Of a stretch of DNA of 18,507 nt, positions 8,081 through 16,465 are shown piece by piece. Below the pieces are notes generated by a model. It was not told the DNA's origin, made no database searches, and was given only the letters and a program-made list of their open reading frames with translations. The stretch is from a bacterium Ga0077546 (GTDB taxonomy: Bacteria; Cyanobacteriota; Vampirovibrionia; Obscuribacterales; Obscuribacteraceae): contig LNEX01000278.1 of assembly GCA_001464165.1 (NCBI GenBank), forward strand, positions 1 to 18,507. Direction: 5' to 3'. Both the position numbers and the translations under genes were made by a program. Numbering within the stretch: position 1 is the first letter of the stretch; each line of letters begins with the position of its first letter.

Positions 8081-8539
8081 TTAGGTGACGGTCTGCAGAG
8101 TCAATGGCGCAGTTTGCTCTACCTGCCTAGCCAAATCAAATGGGAAAGGAATTGGTTTGCGTGACTTCTCATCGATTAAGACTATAGTCGACTGCGATAC
8201 AGCGCAGCAGATACCGTCTTTATAGACAACCTGAGCTAGTTTAAGAGAGCTGCGACCAATATTGACTAGCGCAGTTCCAACTTCCACATCACCCGGATAG
8301 TGCAATTCAGCCTTAAAATCAACGTCAATATTTGCCAGTACCATGGTCTTGCCTGGCCCTGCCAATGAGCCATCGCGATCAAACAATAGTGCGGCACGGC
8401 CAGACTCGAACAAAGTAATGAACACAGCATTGTTCACATGACCGAGCTTGTCGGTATCGCCATAGCGCAGGTTTACCTTAGTCCAGTGTTTGTAGCACTT
8501 ACGATCAAGTAGTGCCTCTTTCGACAATGCAGGTTTCAT
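8081..8539 (-). CDS. Acyl-CoA thioesterase, 4HBT/hotdog family (YbgC/FadM type)
   Basis: The 152-residue product is the length of a single hotdog domain. Residues 20-37 hold the family signature, TKVNLRYGDTDKLGHVNN, with the conserved Asp and His-Val-Asn-Asn that form the active site in YbgC/FadM-type thioesterases. FESGRAAL begins the long central helix. The strands VLANIDVDFKAELHYPGDVE and IGRSSLKLAQVVY complete the fold. Such cytoplasmic enzymes hydrolyse short or long acyl-CoA thioesters; the precise substrate cannot be read from sequence. The gene starts 18 bases after glgB and ends 16 bases before the protease start, so it is the middle member of a tight three-gene unit. Its role next to a glycogen enzyme is unclear. 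Confidence 0.87.
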   Translation of the reverse strand: MKPALSKEALLDRKCYKHWTKVNLRYGDTDKLGHVNNAVFITLFESGRAALLFDRDGSLAGPGKTMVLANIDVDFKAELHYPGDVEVGTALVNIGRSSLKLAQVVYKDGICCAVSQSTIVLIDEKSRKPIPFPFDLARQVEQTAPLTLQTVT

Positions 8540-8557
8540 AGTTTCGATATCTCGCGT

Positions 8558-10477
8558 TTATTCAGGCTTTTGCAATTTGAGCATAACAATTGAAAGTGGT
8601 GGCACTACTACCGATACAGAATCTTGCCGGCCGTGGTGCCAATGAGAATCGCTATGCACGCCACCATTGTTGCCGATGCCGCTACCACCATATATCTCAG
8701 CATCAGAATTGAGCATTTCTTTCCAGTAGCCACCCTGTGGCACCCCAACTCGATAATTCCATCGAGGTACAGGAGTGAAATTACACAGTACCAGAATAAA
8801 ATCGTCTAAGTGCTTACCTTTACGCAAGAAACATAAGATAGATTGTTCATTGTCTTGGCAGTCTATCCACTCGAATCCACCAGGATTGCAATCGTACTCA
8901 TAGAGACCAGGCTCAGTTTTATAGAGATGATTGAGATCACTTACCCATTGTTTGATACCAGCATGAGTTGAATGCTCAAGCAAATGCCAATCAAGACTGC
9001 GCTCTTCGTTCCACTCAATCCACTGGCCAATCTCTCCGCCCATAAACATCAGCTTTTTGCCGGGGGAAGAATATTGATAGCCAAAGAGCAAACGCAAGTT
9101 GGCAAATTTCTGCCAAGCATCACCAGGCATTTTTGAAAGCAGTGAATACTTACCATGCACTACTTCATCGTGAGACAAAGGCATGATGAAGTTTTCAGAG
9201 AAACTGTACATGCTTCTGAAAGTAAGCTTATCGTGATGGAATTTGCGGTGAACAGAATCAAGACTCATGAACTGCAAAGTATCATTCATCCAACCCATAT
9301 CCCACTTAAGACCAAAACCTAGGCCACCAACATAAGTTGGGCGGGTGACTTGTGGCCAAGCGGTTGATTCTTCTGCCACCATCATTACTGATGGATATTC
9401 GGCATAAACTTTCTCATTGAGCTGGCGCAAAAAATTAATTGCTTCAATATTTTCTCTGCCACCATATTGATTGGCGACCCACTCGCCATTCTCTCTGGCA
9501 TAGTCGAGATAGAGCATTGAAGCCACTGCATCTACACGCAAGCCGTCGATGTGATACTTATCGAACCAGAACATGGCATTGCTCAAGAGAAAGTTAGCAA
9601 CTTCGTAGCGGCCATAGTTAAATACATAGGTACCCCACTCGCGATGCTCGCCTAAACGTGGGTCAGCGTGCTCATATAAGTGCGTACCATCAAACAAACC
9701 AAGGGCATGGCCATCGCGCGGAAAGTGAGCCGGAACCCAATCAACCAAGACACCAATGCCAGCCTGGTGCAATTTATCGACTAAGTACATGAAGTCTTCA
9801 GGTGGGCCAAAGCGGCTGGTGACAGCAAAGTATCCGGTAGTTTGGTAGCCCCATGATGCATCAAGAGGATGCTCTGAAACGGGCATAAGCTCAACGTGCG
9901 TAAAATTCATTTCAAGAACATACGGAATCAACTTGTCGGCCATCTCTCGGTAAGTCAACCAGCGATTTTCGTCTTCTGGCACGCGCATCCAAGAACCAAG
10001 ATGCAATTCGTAAATAGAAACAGGCTTAGCCAGAGAATTTTTCTTATCGCGACTTTCTAGCCACTTGGCGTCATTCCATTTGTAAGTGTCTAAATCCCAA
10101 ACAATCGATGCGGTGCGCGGCCGCATTTCGCTGGCGAAACCTACAGGGTCAGTCTTCTGCACATGACCATTGGCACCATCAATAAAATACTTGTAAAGAG
10201 TACCGTGACCCAGGGCGGGGATAAATGCAGTCCAAATACCAGACGAATGGTTTAGTACCATCGGATTTTTATCAGCATTCCACTCGTTAAAATCGCCAAC
10301 CACCGATACTCTTGCAGCATTGGGGGCCCAAACGGCAAAGTGTGTGCCTTTGACACCGTCCCGCTCAAGCTGATGGGCGCCTAGCTTTTCATAAATGCGA
10401 TAATGTGTGCCTTCCGAAAATAAGTGCACATCAACATCTGAAATGAATGCTGCATTTCCCGATTCTTTGGTGGTCAT
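8558..10477 (-). CDS. glgB: 1,4-alpha-glucan branching enzyme (GlgB)
   Basis: This enzyme moves alpha-1,4-glucan chains to O-6 positions to make alpha-1,6 branches in glycogen. The N-terminal CBM48-like part (about 45-115) includes [20 protein letters not shown]. The GH13 barrel follows with all four signature regions (numbered from the ATG at 10483): DWVPAHFP (248-255), [15 protein letters not shown] with nucleophile Asp318, MVAEEST with general acid Glu371, and [12 protein letters not shown] with Asp439. [19 protein letters not shown] is typical of branching enzymes. A C-terminal beta domain ends the protein, and the total of about 640 residues is normal. ATG 10477 is preferred because AAGGA lies 7 bases ahead of it, whereas it abuts the ATG at 10483. 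It heads a leftward operon and diverges from the gluconokinase gene. glgA and glgC are not in the window. Confidence 0.97.
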   Translation of the reverse strand: MTTKESGNAAFISDVDVHLFSEGTHYRIYEKLGAHQLERDGVKGTHFAVWAPNAARVSVVGDFNEWNADKNPMVLNHSSGIWTAFIPALGHGTLYKYFIDGANGHVQKTDPVGFASEMRPRTASIVWDLDTYKWNDAKWLESRDKKNSLAKPVSIYELHLGSWMRVPEDENRWLTYREMADKLIPYVLEMNFTHVELMPVSEHPLDASWGYQTTGYFAVTSRFGPPEDFMYLVDKLHQAGIGVLVDWVPAHFPRDGHALGLFDGTHLYEHADPRLGEHREWGTYVFNYGRYEVANFLLSNAMFWFDKYHIDGLRVDAVASMLYLDYARENGEWVANQYGGRENIEAINFLRQLNEKVYAEYPSVMMVAEESTAWPQVTRPTYVGGLGFGLKWDMGWMNDTLQFMSLDSVHRKFHHDKLTFRSMYSFSENFIMPLSHDEVVHGKYSLLSKMPGDAWQKFANLRLLFGYQYSSPGKKLMFMGGEIGQWIEWNEERSLDWHLLEHSTHAGIKQWVSDLNHLYKTEPGLYEYDCNPGGFEWIDCQDNEQSILCFLRKGKHLDDFILVLCNFTPVPRWNYRVGVPQGGYWKEMLNSDAEIYGGSGIGNNGGVHSDSHWHHGRQDSVSVVVPPLSIVMLKLQKPE

Positions 10478-10593
10478 GGTCATTTCCTTATTTCAGCAAC
10501 ATGCTGTCAGTGCACTACTGACAACCGCTCGCGACTCCACTCTCTACTCAAAATGATTATGTCACCTTCTAAATATATGAGATTGTTGTTGCG
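10478..10593. promoter_or_regulatory. Divergent promoter region between glgB and gluconokinase genes
   Basis: This 116-base spacer lies between two genes read outwards, so it must hold the promoters for the glgB operon and for the gluconokinase gene unless one is very weak. The side near 10478 carries the AAGGA ribosome site of glgB. The side near 10593 has an AT-rich TAAATATATGAG stretch at about 10570 that might include a -10 element. I cannot assign -35/-10 pairs or a named operator with confidence. Confidence 0.4.
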
Positions 10594-11085
10594 ATGAGTT
10601 TAGTAATCATTGTCATGGGCGTATCTGGCGCCGGAAAGTCGACAGTGGCACAGGCACTGGGAAAAGCCCTAAATTTTCGTTATTTTGACGCTGATGATTT
10701 TCACAGTGATGTTAACAAAACAAAAATGGCCAAAGGCCATGCGCTGACCGATGCCGACCGAGAACCTTGGCTCAATAGCCTAGCAAGCGCCATCAATCAA
10801 TGGCAGAGAGAGCAGCAAGGTGCAGTGCTGGCCTGCTCGGCCTTGAGAGAGACTTATCGGAAGCGCCTGAACGCTGGCCATGGCCTTAGGGCTGAGAATA
10901 AGCAAGAGCATCCAAATAGACCCGAGGCAGCAGAGCTGGTCTATCTCAAAGCAACTTACGATGAAATTTACCGGCGCATGGAGCAGCGCCAAAATCACTT
11001 TATGCCGGGCAACGCCATTGTAGTGGACGCCACTCGCTCACTAGAAGAAATCGTTGCCCAGGTACTTGAAGAACTAAAGAGTTGA
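10594..11085 (+). CDS. gntK: Gluconokinase-like P-loop kinase with an internal deletion
   Basis: Gluconokinase phosphorylates D-gluconate to 6-phosphogluconate with ATP in the cytoplasm. The 163-residue product has the Walker A loop GVSGAGKST (residues 9-17), the FDADDFHSDVNKTKMAKGHA segment and LTDADREPWL, all hallmarks of the GntK family. LACSALRETYRKRL and LVYLKATYDEIYRRM continue the fold, and QNHFMP and AIVVDATRSLEEI end it. Two departures stand out. The usual stretch between HFMP and the last strand (LLxSQFxxLExP, about 15 residues) is absent, with HFMP joined straight to GNAIVVD. There is also a polar insert at about residues 95-114. The reading frame is otherwise intact. The start is the ATG at 10594; its ribosome site is weak. 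The family is certain, but activity is uncertain because the missing segment belongs to the active-site side of the enzyme. Confidence 0.88.
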   Translation: MSLVIIVMGVSGAGKSTVAQALGKALNFRYFDADDFHSDVNKTKMAKGHALTDADREPWLNSLASAINQWQREQQGAVLACSALRETYRKRLNAGHGLRAENKQEHPNRPEAAELVYLKATYDEIYRRMEQRQNHFMPGNAIVVDATRSLEEIVAQVLEELKS

Positions 11086-11095
11086 AGTGACTATT

Positions 11096-12583
11096 TCAAT
11101 TGGCTTTCTTCGTGCCAATAGGAACGTATGGCTCGGTCTTTCGTGGCCGAGTCGGCGGTGCCAGAATGGCCATTTCTTTACCATTCCAGGTCATTTTCAT
11201 AACTGGAGTTTGCTCAGCCTTGCGATCAAAGCGAACTTCCTGCTCAACACTATCTTTAAGCGCATTAAAAGCATCACTCAGCTTGGTCTGCTGACCGTTG
11301 CATTTTAGCGACTCAATCAAACCGTGGGTGAATACACCATTTTTATAACGTTTTGATTCCCACGAGCGTTGACCCGCACCACTTGAAGAAATGACAATAG
11401 TGCCTTCACCAGCAATACTACCAAGATCAAAGTTGTTAGTACGAATCAAACCTTTGCCACCATTGACAGCAGCGGCTCCACTATTGCATGAATCGAGAAC
11501 CAAGAGCACTCGATCACATTGTGTGCGACGCCTAATTGTTCTGGCTAAGTCTTCAAGCTCGATAGCAGTAGAAAATAAATTATCGACATTGGTATCATGC
11601 AAAATCAAAAAATTCTGTCCAGCAACATCTAGCTCTTTAGGGCTACCGTGGGTAGATGCATAGATCAGTATGACGTCATCTTCCATCACTCTGCGTGGCA
11701 ACCAATCGTCGCCGATGATGCGCCTAATTTCATGCTCTGTAGCGTTTTCGTTGGTCAAGAGTACTACGTGATCTTTAGCAAAATTGCCATAGGTGGTAAG
11801 GAAATTGGCAAAGTCAGTAGCATCTTTTGCGGCATATTGCAGATGGGGAATGCGCGGATCTTCAAAGTCATTGATACCAATCACAAGAGCCCACTTATCT
11901 CTTATAGGTCTATCGGTGGCGATTGATTTCTCAATATCAGCAGCAGTAACTTGTTTTGACACCGTTGGTAGCGGCGATTTTTGAGCAACAATATCGAGCG
12001 CCGAGTCGTCCTCTCTATCGCGTCCGTTGACAGATACGTGAGCTAGATGGAAATAACTCGTTGCCGCCAGCTCAAGCTTTACATAGCGAGCCTCTACTGG
12101 CTCACTGAGCTTGATGTTCCAAACATCAGGAGTCTTGGTAAATGCTTTGATCTGCCTCCAATCTGCCTTATTGGTTGAAACCAACACAGTCAAGCCTTGA
12201 GCACGTTCTTGCAGTTGACGTCTTCGATTTTCAATAACCAAACCATCAATCAGGCAACTGCGGCCGAGGTCAATGACTATATTGGGGTGGTCTTGCAGCT
12301 CTGTATGAAAGGCAAACTCCGGAGCAATGACCTGGTTTGACAAGAGGCGTGCCGTATGCAAATCTTCTGCACCGGTGAGCAAACAACTCTTTTTCTCATA
12401 ACCCGGATATGTCGAGCTAACGGAATAGGTGGCCGACTGCGAAAGACAATACGACTTTGCTTGCTCGCTACCGCTCACCGCAGAACAGGGCAACGACATC
12501 AGCTCCAACGCCAATACGCTGACTAATCCCAACAGACAGAGATTTAGGCAGAAAAATATCAACAGTCGGCAAATTTGCAGCAC
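11096..12583 (-). CDS. Exported protein with F5/8C-like domain and caspase-like (C14) domain
   Basis: The 495-residue product starts at GTG 12583 with a G-rich ribosome site (GGGGG) a few bases ahead. Residues 1-30 form a hydrophobic signal or anchor segment. Residues about 52-187 read as a discoidin/F5-8C-like beta sandwich: IVIDLGRSCLIDGLVIENRR, LTVLVSTNKADWRQI and ARYVKLELAATSYFHLAHV, a fold that often binds glycans or surfaces. Residues about 228-470 are a caspase-like domain: KWALVIGINDFED, then DVILIYASTHGSP with catalytic His312, then VLLVLDSCNSGAA with catalytic Cys366. The later GVFTHGLIES and a TPVM strand also fit peptidase C14. Bacterial relatives are often called metacaspase-like and usually cut after Arg or Lys, but specificity cannot be read here. 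The gene ends 10 bases from the convergent gluconokinase gene. No toxin or sensor partner is adjacent. Confidence 0.85.
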   Translation of the reverse strand: MLQICRLLIFFCLNLCLLGLVSVLALELMSLPCSAVSGSEQAKSYCLSQSATYSVSSTYPGYEKKSCLLTGAEDLHTARLLSNQVIAPEFAFHTELQDHPNIVIDLGRSCLIDGLVIENRRRQLQERAQGLTVLVSTNKADWRQIKAFTKTPDVWNIKLSEPVEARYVKLELAATSYFHLAHVSVNGRDREDDSALDIVAQKSPLPTVSKQVTAADIEKSIATDRPIRDKWALVIGINDFEDPRIPHLQYAAKDATDFANFLTTYGNFAKDHVVLLTNENATEHEIRRIIGDDWLPRRVMEDDVILIYASTHGSPKELDVAGQNFLILHDTNVDNLFSTAIELEDLARTIRRRTQCDRVLLVLDSCNSGAAAVNGGKGLIRTNNFDLGSIAGEGTIVISSSGAGQRSWESKRYKNGVFTHGLIESLKCNGQQTKLSDAFNALKDSVEQEVRFDRKAEQTPVMKMTWNGKEMAILAPPTRPRKTEPYVPIGTKKAN

Positions 12584-12758
12584 TAACTACCCCCAGCTAG
12601 CAACCCTATAACACTGGCACAATTCAAAAGCACGGACATCGGGCCAAAGGTCTACGTCTTTGGTCTAACCACCATGACTATCTAGATCGATTGTGCATCG
12701 TCCATAATGATGAGACACTAGCAAACCTGAAAAGAACACCACAATCGGAATAACCGTT
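12584..12758. promoter_or_regulatory. Divergent intergenic region with a 20-base imperfect palindrome
   Basis: This 175-base spacer separates the outward-facing caspase-like and SAF lipoprotein genes and should hold promoters for both. At 12644-12663 lies CCAAAGGTCTACGTCTTTGG, six-base inverted arms around an eight-base centre; it could be an operator or a small hairpin. The right end has GGA about 9 bases before the ATG at 12759. I see no clear -35/-10 pair. Confidence 0.35.
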
Positions 12759-13781
12759 ATGAACAAAGTTTTTACTAGCAATAAGCACGCTCCGAAGCTA
12801 GCGAGCGCCATCATCTGCCTATTTGCTCTTTCAGCCTGCGGTACGCAACACCCTGGTGATCAAGATATTGTCTACGTCGCCGCCCGAAACATTGACCAGC
12901 TAACTCCAATCAAGATCTCTGACATCGTTGAATTGAAGCGCGGTAAACATTCTGCGGGAAATGACCTACACCGATTAGAAGACTTCCTCGGAAAAGAAAC
13001 CAAATTCTTCATTCCGGCTGGTGAGACCATGCACGATCTCAAAATAGATCCAACTTCGAAGAGTAAAATCGACTGGGCAAAACTAGATCGCAATGGCTTT
13101 AGTAAGCTCGTTCCAGTTCTGAAAACAACAGCAGATGTACCGGCAGGCGGCATCGTATCACTGGACAATCTGGCTCAGTCCCTGGTCGCACTAAATGACA
13201 CACCTGAAAACGTCATGACCTACATTTCCGAAGGAGGCACAAGCATCGATGGCTATATAGCCCTCAAGCCATTAGCTAAAGGCACAATAGTGTCGTACGA
13301 AGATTTAAGCGACACTTCCTCGATGTCAAACATTCGTAGCTTTGTCGCGGTTAGAGATTTACCGGCAGGAACTGTGTTGACAATTGCAGATCTCAAAGCC
13401 AATATGAGCAAGGAAGAGGAACAAGAACGCTTCAACGCAGACTGGGACCATGACGACAAACAAAAGAAAATTGCTTTCAAGGATACTTACGACTTTAACG
13501 ACTGGTATGAGCACAAGTTGCTCAAGAAACTCAAAAAAGGTGAAAAGCTGACCGAAAGTGCTCTTGGCCCGCAAATGAATAAGGTCGGCTTCGCAGCTCA
13601 TGATTTAAAACCAGGAATAGAATTGAATGCAAGTGACATCTTGATGAAGTTCGTAGAAGATAGGAAACCATCGCAAGATGTTTCAGAACTCGACGTTGCC
13701 ATCGGCGCCAAGCCCATCAAACTGATTAAGTCTGGAACGCGCATCAATTCTGACGACTTCAACCAAGACGAACCGCAATGA
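12759..13781 (+). CDS. Lipoprotein with four SAF-like domains
   Basis: The 340-residue product begins with a lipoprotein signal: Lys near the start, a hydrophobic core and the lipobox LSAC with the acylated Cys27. It is therefore likely membrane-anchored in the periplasm. The rest reads as four related SAF-type modules. They lie at about 37-95 (YVAARNIDQLTPIKISDI, then FIPAGETM), 115-185 (LKTTADVPAGGIVSLDNL, then LKPLAKGTIVSYEDL), 193-270 (FVAVRDLPAGTVLTIADL, then LKKGEKLTESAL) and 275-337 (FAAHDLKPGIELNASDI, then IKSGTRINSDDF). Each has an opening strand, a D-x-x-(A/P)G turn, a [ST]-x-x-D-L helix and a closing hairpin. SAF modules occur in CpaB/RcpC pilus proteins and FlgA chaperones, but no pilus genes are nearby. 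Function unknown. Confidence 0.8.
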   Translation: MNKVFTSNKHAPKLASAIICLFALSACGTQHPGDQDIVYVAARNIDQLTPIKISDIVELKRGKHSAGNDLHRLEDFLGKETKFFIPAGETMHDLKIDPTSKSKIDWAKLDRNGFSKLVPVLKTTADVPAGGIVSLDNLAQSLVALNDTPENVMTYISEGGTSIDGYIALKPLAKGTIVSYEDLSDTSSMSNIRSFVAVRDLPAGTVLTIADLKANMSKEEEQERFNADWDHDDKQKKIAFKDTYDFNDWYEHKLLKKLKKGEKLTESALGPQMNKVGFAAHDLKPGIELNASDILMKFVEDRKPSQDVSELDVAIGAKPIKLIKSGTRINSDDFNQDEPQ

Positions 13782-14056
13782 AGGCTGCGGTACAAATGAG
13801 CTAACCTTCTTGCTCAAACTCATACCGTTGGTCCGGTGTCATTGTCGCAATAATGTCACTAGTATCACTTATTGCCTTTCAGCAAAGTTATGCCAAATCG
13901 CACAACTACGGTATCGAACAGCCCATAGGATTGTTTGGCATTGCCGAATACTATTTCCGCCATCCATTTGGCAGCTGAACCTAATCTCGTTGACCCTAGG
14001 TTGCCAGTGTGCGTCTGTAAATTGAGGCCTCAGCCCCAGAGTTGGCAGCGCAAGCA

Positions 14057-15355
14057 CTAACGGCGATCTACTTTCGTGGTAATCGCCAAAAAGGCAGTAA
14101 ATACAGCTGTGCTCGCTAAAAGCAGTAATGCTGAGCCAAACTCGCCACCGGCATACGAACCAGTCAACTGCTTAATCAGACCAATCAACATGGGGCCAAC
14201 AAAGCCCCCGAGATTACCGACTGAGTTTATAAATGCTAGACCAGTAGGTTGCGCTGACACCGAAAGCGAGCTTCTAGTCAAAGCCCAGAAGGGTCCGACA
14301 CTGCCCCATATCCCAAAAGCGGCCAAACTTAGACCTGCCAATTTGAGACTATCAGGCAAGTATGTGGCTGCCACCAAACCAAGCACAGTGATACCAGAAG
14401 AAGCCACCACATGATAGCGGCGTTCGCCGCTGCGATCTGAGCTAGCAGCAATCACTAGCATACCTAATGCTTGCATCAGAGCAGGAATAGCCGAAAGCAT
14501 GGCCACAGAAGAATTAGTGGCGCTGCCGAAAGTCTTGATTATTTGAGGCAGCCAAAGTTGAAAGCCATACATGCAAACTGTGGTAGAAAAATAGAGCAGA
14601 GCAAAACGCCAGACAACTAGATTCTTGAGAGTGGCCCAGACAGAAAGTTTTTCGCTACTTTTTGCATCATTACCTTCACTGGCATGACTAGCAAGCAAAT
14701 TTTCAAGCATGCTCTTCTGCTCACCGCTTAGCCACCGAGCCTGGTGCGGGCGATCGGGAAGTAGAAATACCACGGCAATACCAAGAGCAATGGCAGGAAC
14801 TCCAGTGACAATAAAAAGCCACTTCCACCCCTCAAGACCCCAAAGGCCATTAATCTCAAAAGCCTTAGCCGCAACAAAGCTGCCCAATAGGCCTGCCAAG
14901 GGAATAGCTGACATAAACCTGGCTACTGCTGTACCGTACTGTTTGGGTGGAAACCAAAATGTCAGGTAGAGCAACATGCCCGGAAAGAAACCAGCTTCAG
15001 TGGCACCGAGAGTAAAGCGCAAGACATAAAAAGAAAGGGCATCCTGCACAAGACACATAGCCACAGTAACTAGACCCCAAGCTACCATGATTGAGCTAAT
15101 CCAGCGCCGCGGGCCGAGGCGTTTGATGACAACGTTGCTAGGAATGCCAAAGAGACAATAGCCCAAGAAAAATATTCCAGCCCCGAGACTAAAGACCTGG
15201 TCGCTAAATTTGAGCTGAGCATTCATTTCAAGAGCAGCAAAGGAGAGGTTGATGCGGTCTAAGTAAGAGACGATATACAGCACCAGCAAGAAAGGGAGAA
15301 GTCGCCAAGATACGCGAGCGAGGAGCTTCTCTTCTTCTTTGCTTATTTTATTCAT
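14057..15355 (-). CDS. MFS transporter, anion:cation symporter (ACS) type
   Basis: The 432-residue product has the length and about twelve hydrophobic helices of a major facilitator transporter in the inner membrane. The N-terminus (RVSWRLLPFLLVLYIVSYLD then RINLSFAAL) and GAGIFFLGYCLFGIPSNVV with KRLGPRRWI are characteristic of the ACS subfamily. Members of it carry organic anions such as sugar acids, tartrate or phthalate with protons. The central loop (about 205-240) is charged and soluble, as usual. WLPQIIKTFG opens the second half and SVGNLGGFVGPMLIGLIKQL lies in a late helix. The substrate cannot be fixed from sequence. The gene is monocistronic and diverges from the TPR gene at 15461; the ATG at 15355 has no strong ribosome site. 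A gluconate-like substrate would suit the nearby gluconokinase, but that is only a guess. Confidence 0.9.
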   Translation of the reverse strand: MNKISKEEEKLLARVSWRLLPFLLVLYIVSYLDRINLSFAALEMNAQLKFSDQVFSLGAGIFFLGYCLFGIPSNVVIKRLGPRRWISSIMVAWGLVTVAMCLVQDALSFYVLRFTLGATEAGFFPGMLLYLTFWFPPKQYGTAVARFMSAIPLAGLLGSFVAAKAFEINGLWGLEGWKWLFIVTGVPAIALGIAVVFLLPDRPHQARWLSGEQKSMLENLLASHASEGNDAKSSEKLSVWATLKNLVVWRFALLYFSTTVCMYGFQLWLPQIIKTFGSATNSSVAMLSAIPALMQALGMLVIAASSDRSGERRYHVVASSGITVLGLVAATYLPDSLKLAGLSLAAFGIWGSVGPFWALTRSSLSVSAQPTGLAFINSVGNLGGFVGPMLIGLIKQLTGSYAGGEFGSALLLLASTAVFTAFLAITTKVDRR

Positions 15356-15460
15356 TCGGTAAGGCTACTAAGAAGGGGCAATCTTGTAAACAGCGCCGGT
15401 ATAACAGAATGAAGGAAAGCGCACAGTGCTAAAATTGACAATCATAGATTCAAGGTGCTT

Positions 15461-16465
15461 ATGCGCGTATTTTCAGTTGCACGACTAAATAAACTGCTGC
15501 CATCAATTGCCACGTTTTTGACGGTGATTATAGCGCCACCAATGGCACGAGCAGACCTGCAAGAAGTACTGGCTGATGTATTAAGTCATGATGAAAAGAT
15601 GGTAGATAACCGGTTTCGCACCCTAGGCAGACAGCGACCAGCGGCACGGAGTGCCTATGCTAGTTTTCGCCTTCTATCTGACGGTACTTACAGTGATTGG
15701 GTAATAAAGAGAGGCTCAGGTGACCCTTCTTTCGATGTTGCCTGCCGCACGGCCGTAGACTCGGCCGGTTTTGTGCGTTTCGAAGGCAAGCCATTTATTG
15801 TCGTCAATGCCTCCTTTCGCTGCGACGCAAACAGTGCATCGGCTTCGCTCTCATCTCCTGACGTAGTTGGTGGTGGCTCAGACGTTGAACGCAAAATTGC
15901 TCAACGCCGAACAATTCATCTGAATACAATCAAGATAATGAAAGAGCGCATCACCGGCGCAGAAAAAGTACTAGGGCCAAGCCACGGCAAACTCTCCGAA
16001 AGCATAAACTTCCTCGCCAATGAATACAAAGAAATCGGCGACTTTCCCAATGCCGAAAAGAATTTCAACCGCGCTCTGGCTATACGTACGGTAGCCAATG
16101 GCCTTCAGTCAGCGGAAGTAGCACAAACAGAATGCGATCTGGGCGAAATGTATTTGGCCAAAGGCGACAAGGTTGAGGCCGAAAAACATTTCAAGTTAGT
16201 AATCGATATGCCCAATCTCAAGCCCCAAGCCAAAATAAAAACGATGCAAGCCTACGCGAAAATGTATTTAAAAGACGGCAAGCAGACTGAAGCTAATGCC
16301 TTGTACACACAAATCAATGACATTATGGCCGGCAAAATAAGGGAACTACCTGCTAAGAAAACAGAAGAGAAAGCTGTTGAGAAAGCCGTAGATAAACCCA
16401 CTGAAAAACCTGGCGAACAACCTAGCGAGAAAGCAAAAGAGGAACCCAATGGCAGCCAAAAGTAG
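15461..16465 (+). CDS. Exported TonB-C-like and TPR protein
   Basis: Numbered from the ATG at 15461, the product has 334 residues. A GTG at 15455 in the same frame is an alternative start; AAGGTG lies rather close to the ATG. A signal peptide (LLPSIATFLTVIIAPPMARA) ends near residue 31. Residues about 65-122 (YASFRLLSDGTYSDWVIKRG, then a DVACRTAVDSAGF helix and a VVNASFRCD strand) resemble the TonB/TolA C-terminal fold. Residues about 150-290 contain TPRs, for example FLANEYKEIGDFPNAEKNFN and LGEMYLAKGDKVEAEKHF. The last 35 residues are Lys/Glu/Pro-rich and probably disordered. It is probably a periplasmic or surface adaptor. Its end overlaps the EVE-domain gene by 17 bases, so the two are probably translated from one transcript. 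Confidence 0.8.
   Translation: MRVFSVARLNKLLPSIATFLTVIIAPPMARADLQEVLADVLSHDEKMVDNRFRTLGRQRPAARSAYASFRLLSDGTYSDWVIKRGSGDPSFDVACRTAVDSAGFVRFEGKPFIVVNASFRCDANSASASLSSPDVVGGGSDVERKIAQRRTIHLNTIKIMKERITGAEKVLGPSHGKLSESINFLANEYKEIGDFPNAEKNFNRALAIRTVANGLQSAEVAQTECDLGEMYLAKGDKVEAEKHFKLVIDMPNLKPQAKIKTMQAYAKMYLKDGKQTEANALYTQINDIMAGKIRELPAKKTEEKAVEKAVDKPTEKPGEQPSEKAKEEPNGSQK

Noticed and set aside
13810..14025. Short frames on both strands in the 13782-14056 spacer
   Set aside because: No ribosome site, Cys-rich and irregular composition, no recognisable motif; treated as a convergent spacer.
15434..15460. TTGACA before the TPR gene as a -35 box
   Set aside because: A -10 element at normal spacing would fall on the start codon, so a promoter here would leave no room for a ribosome site.
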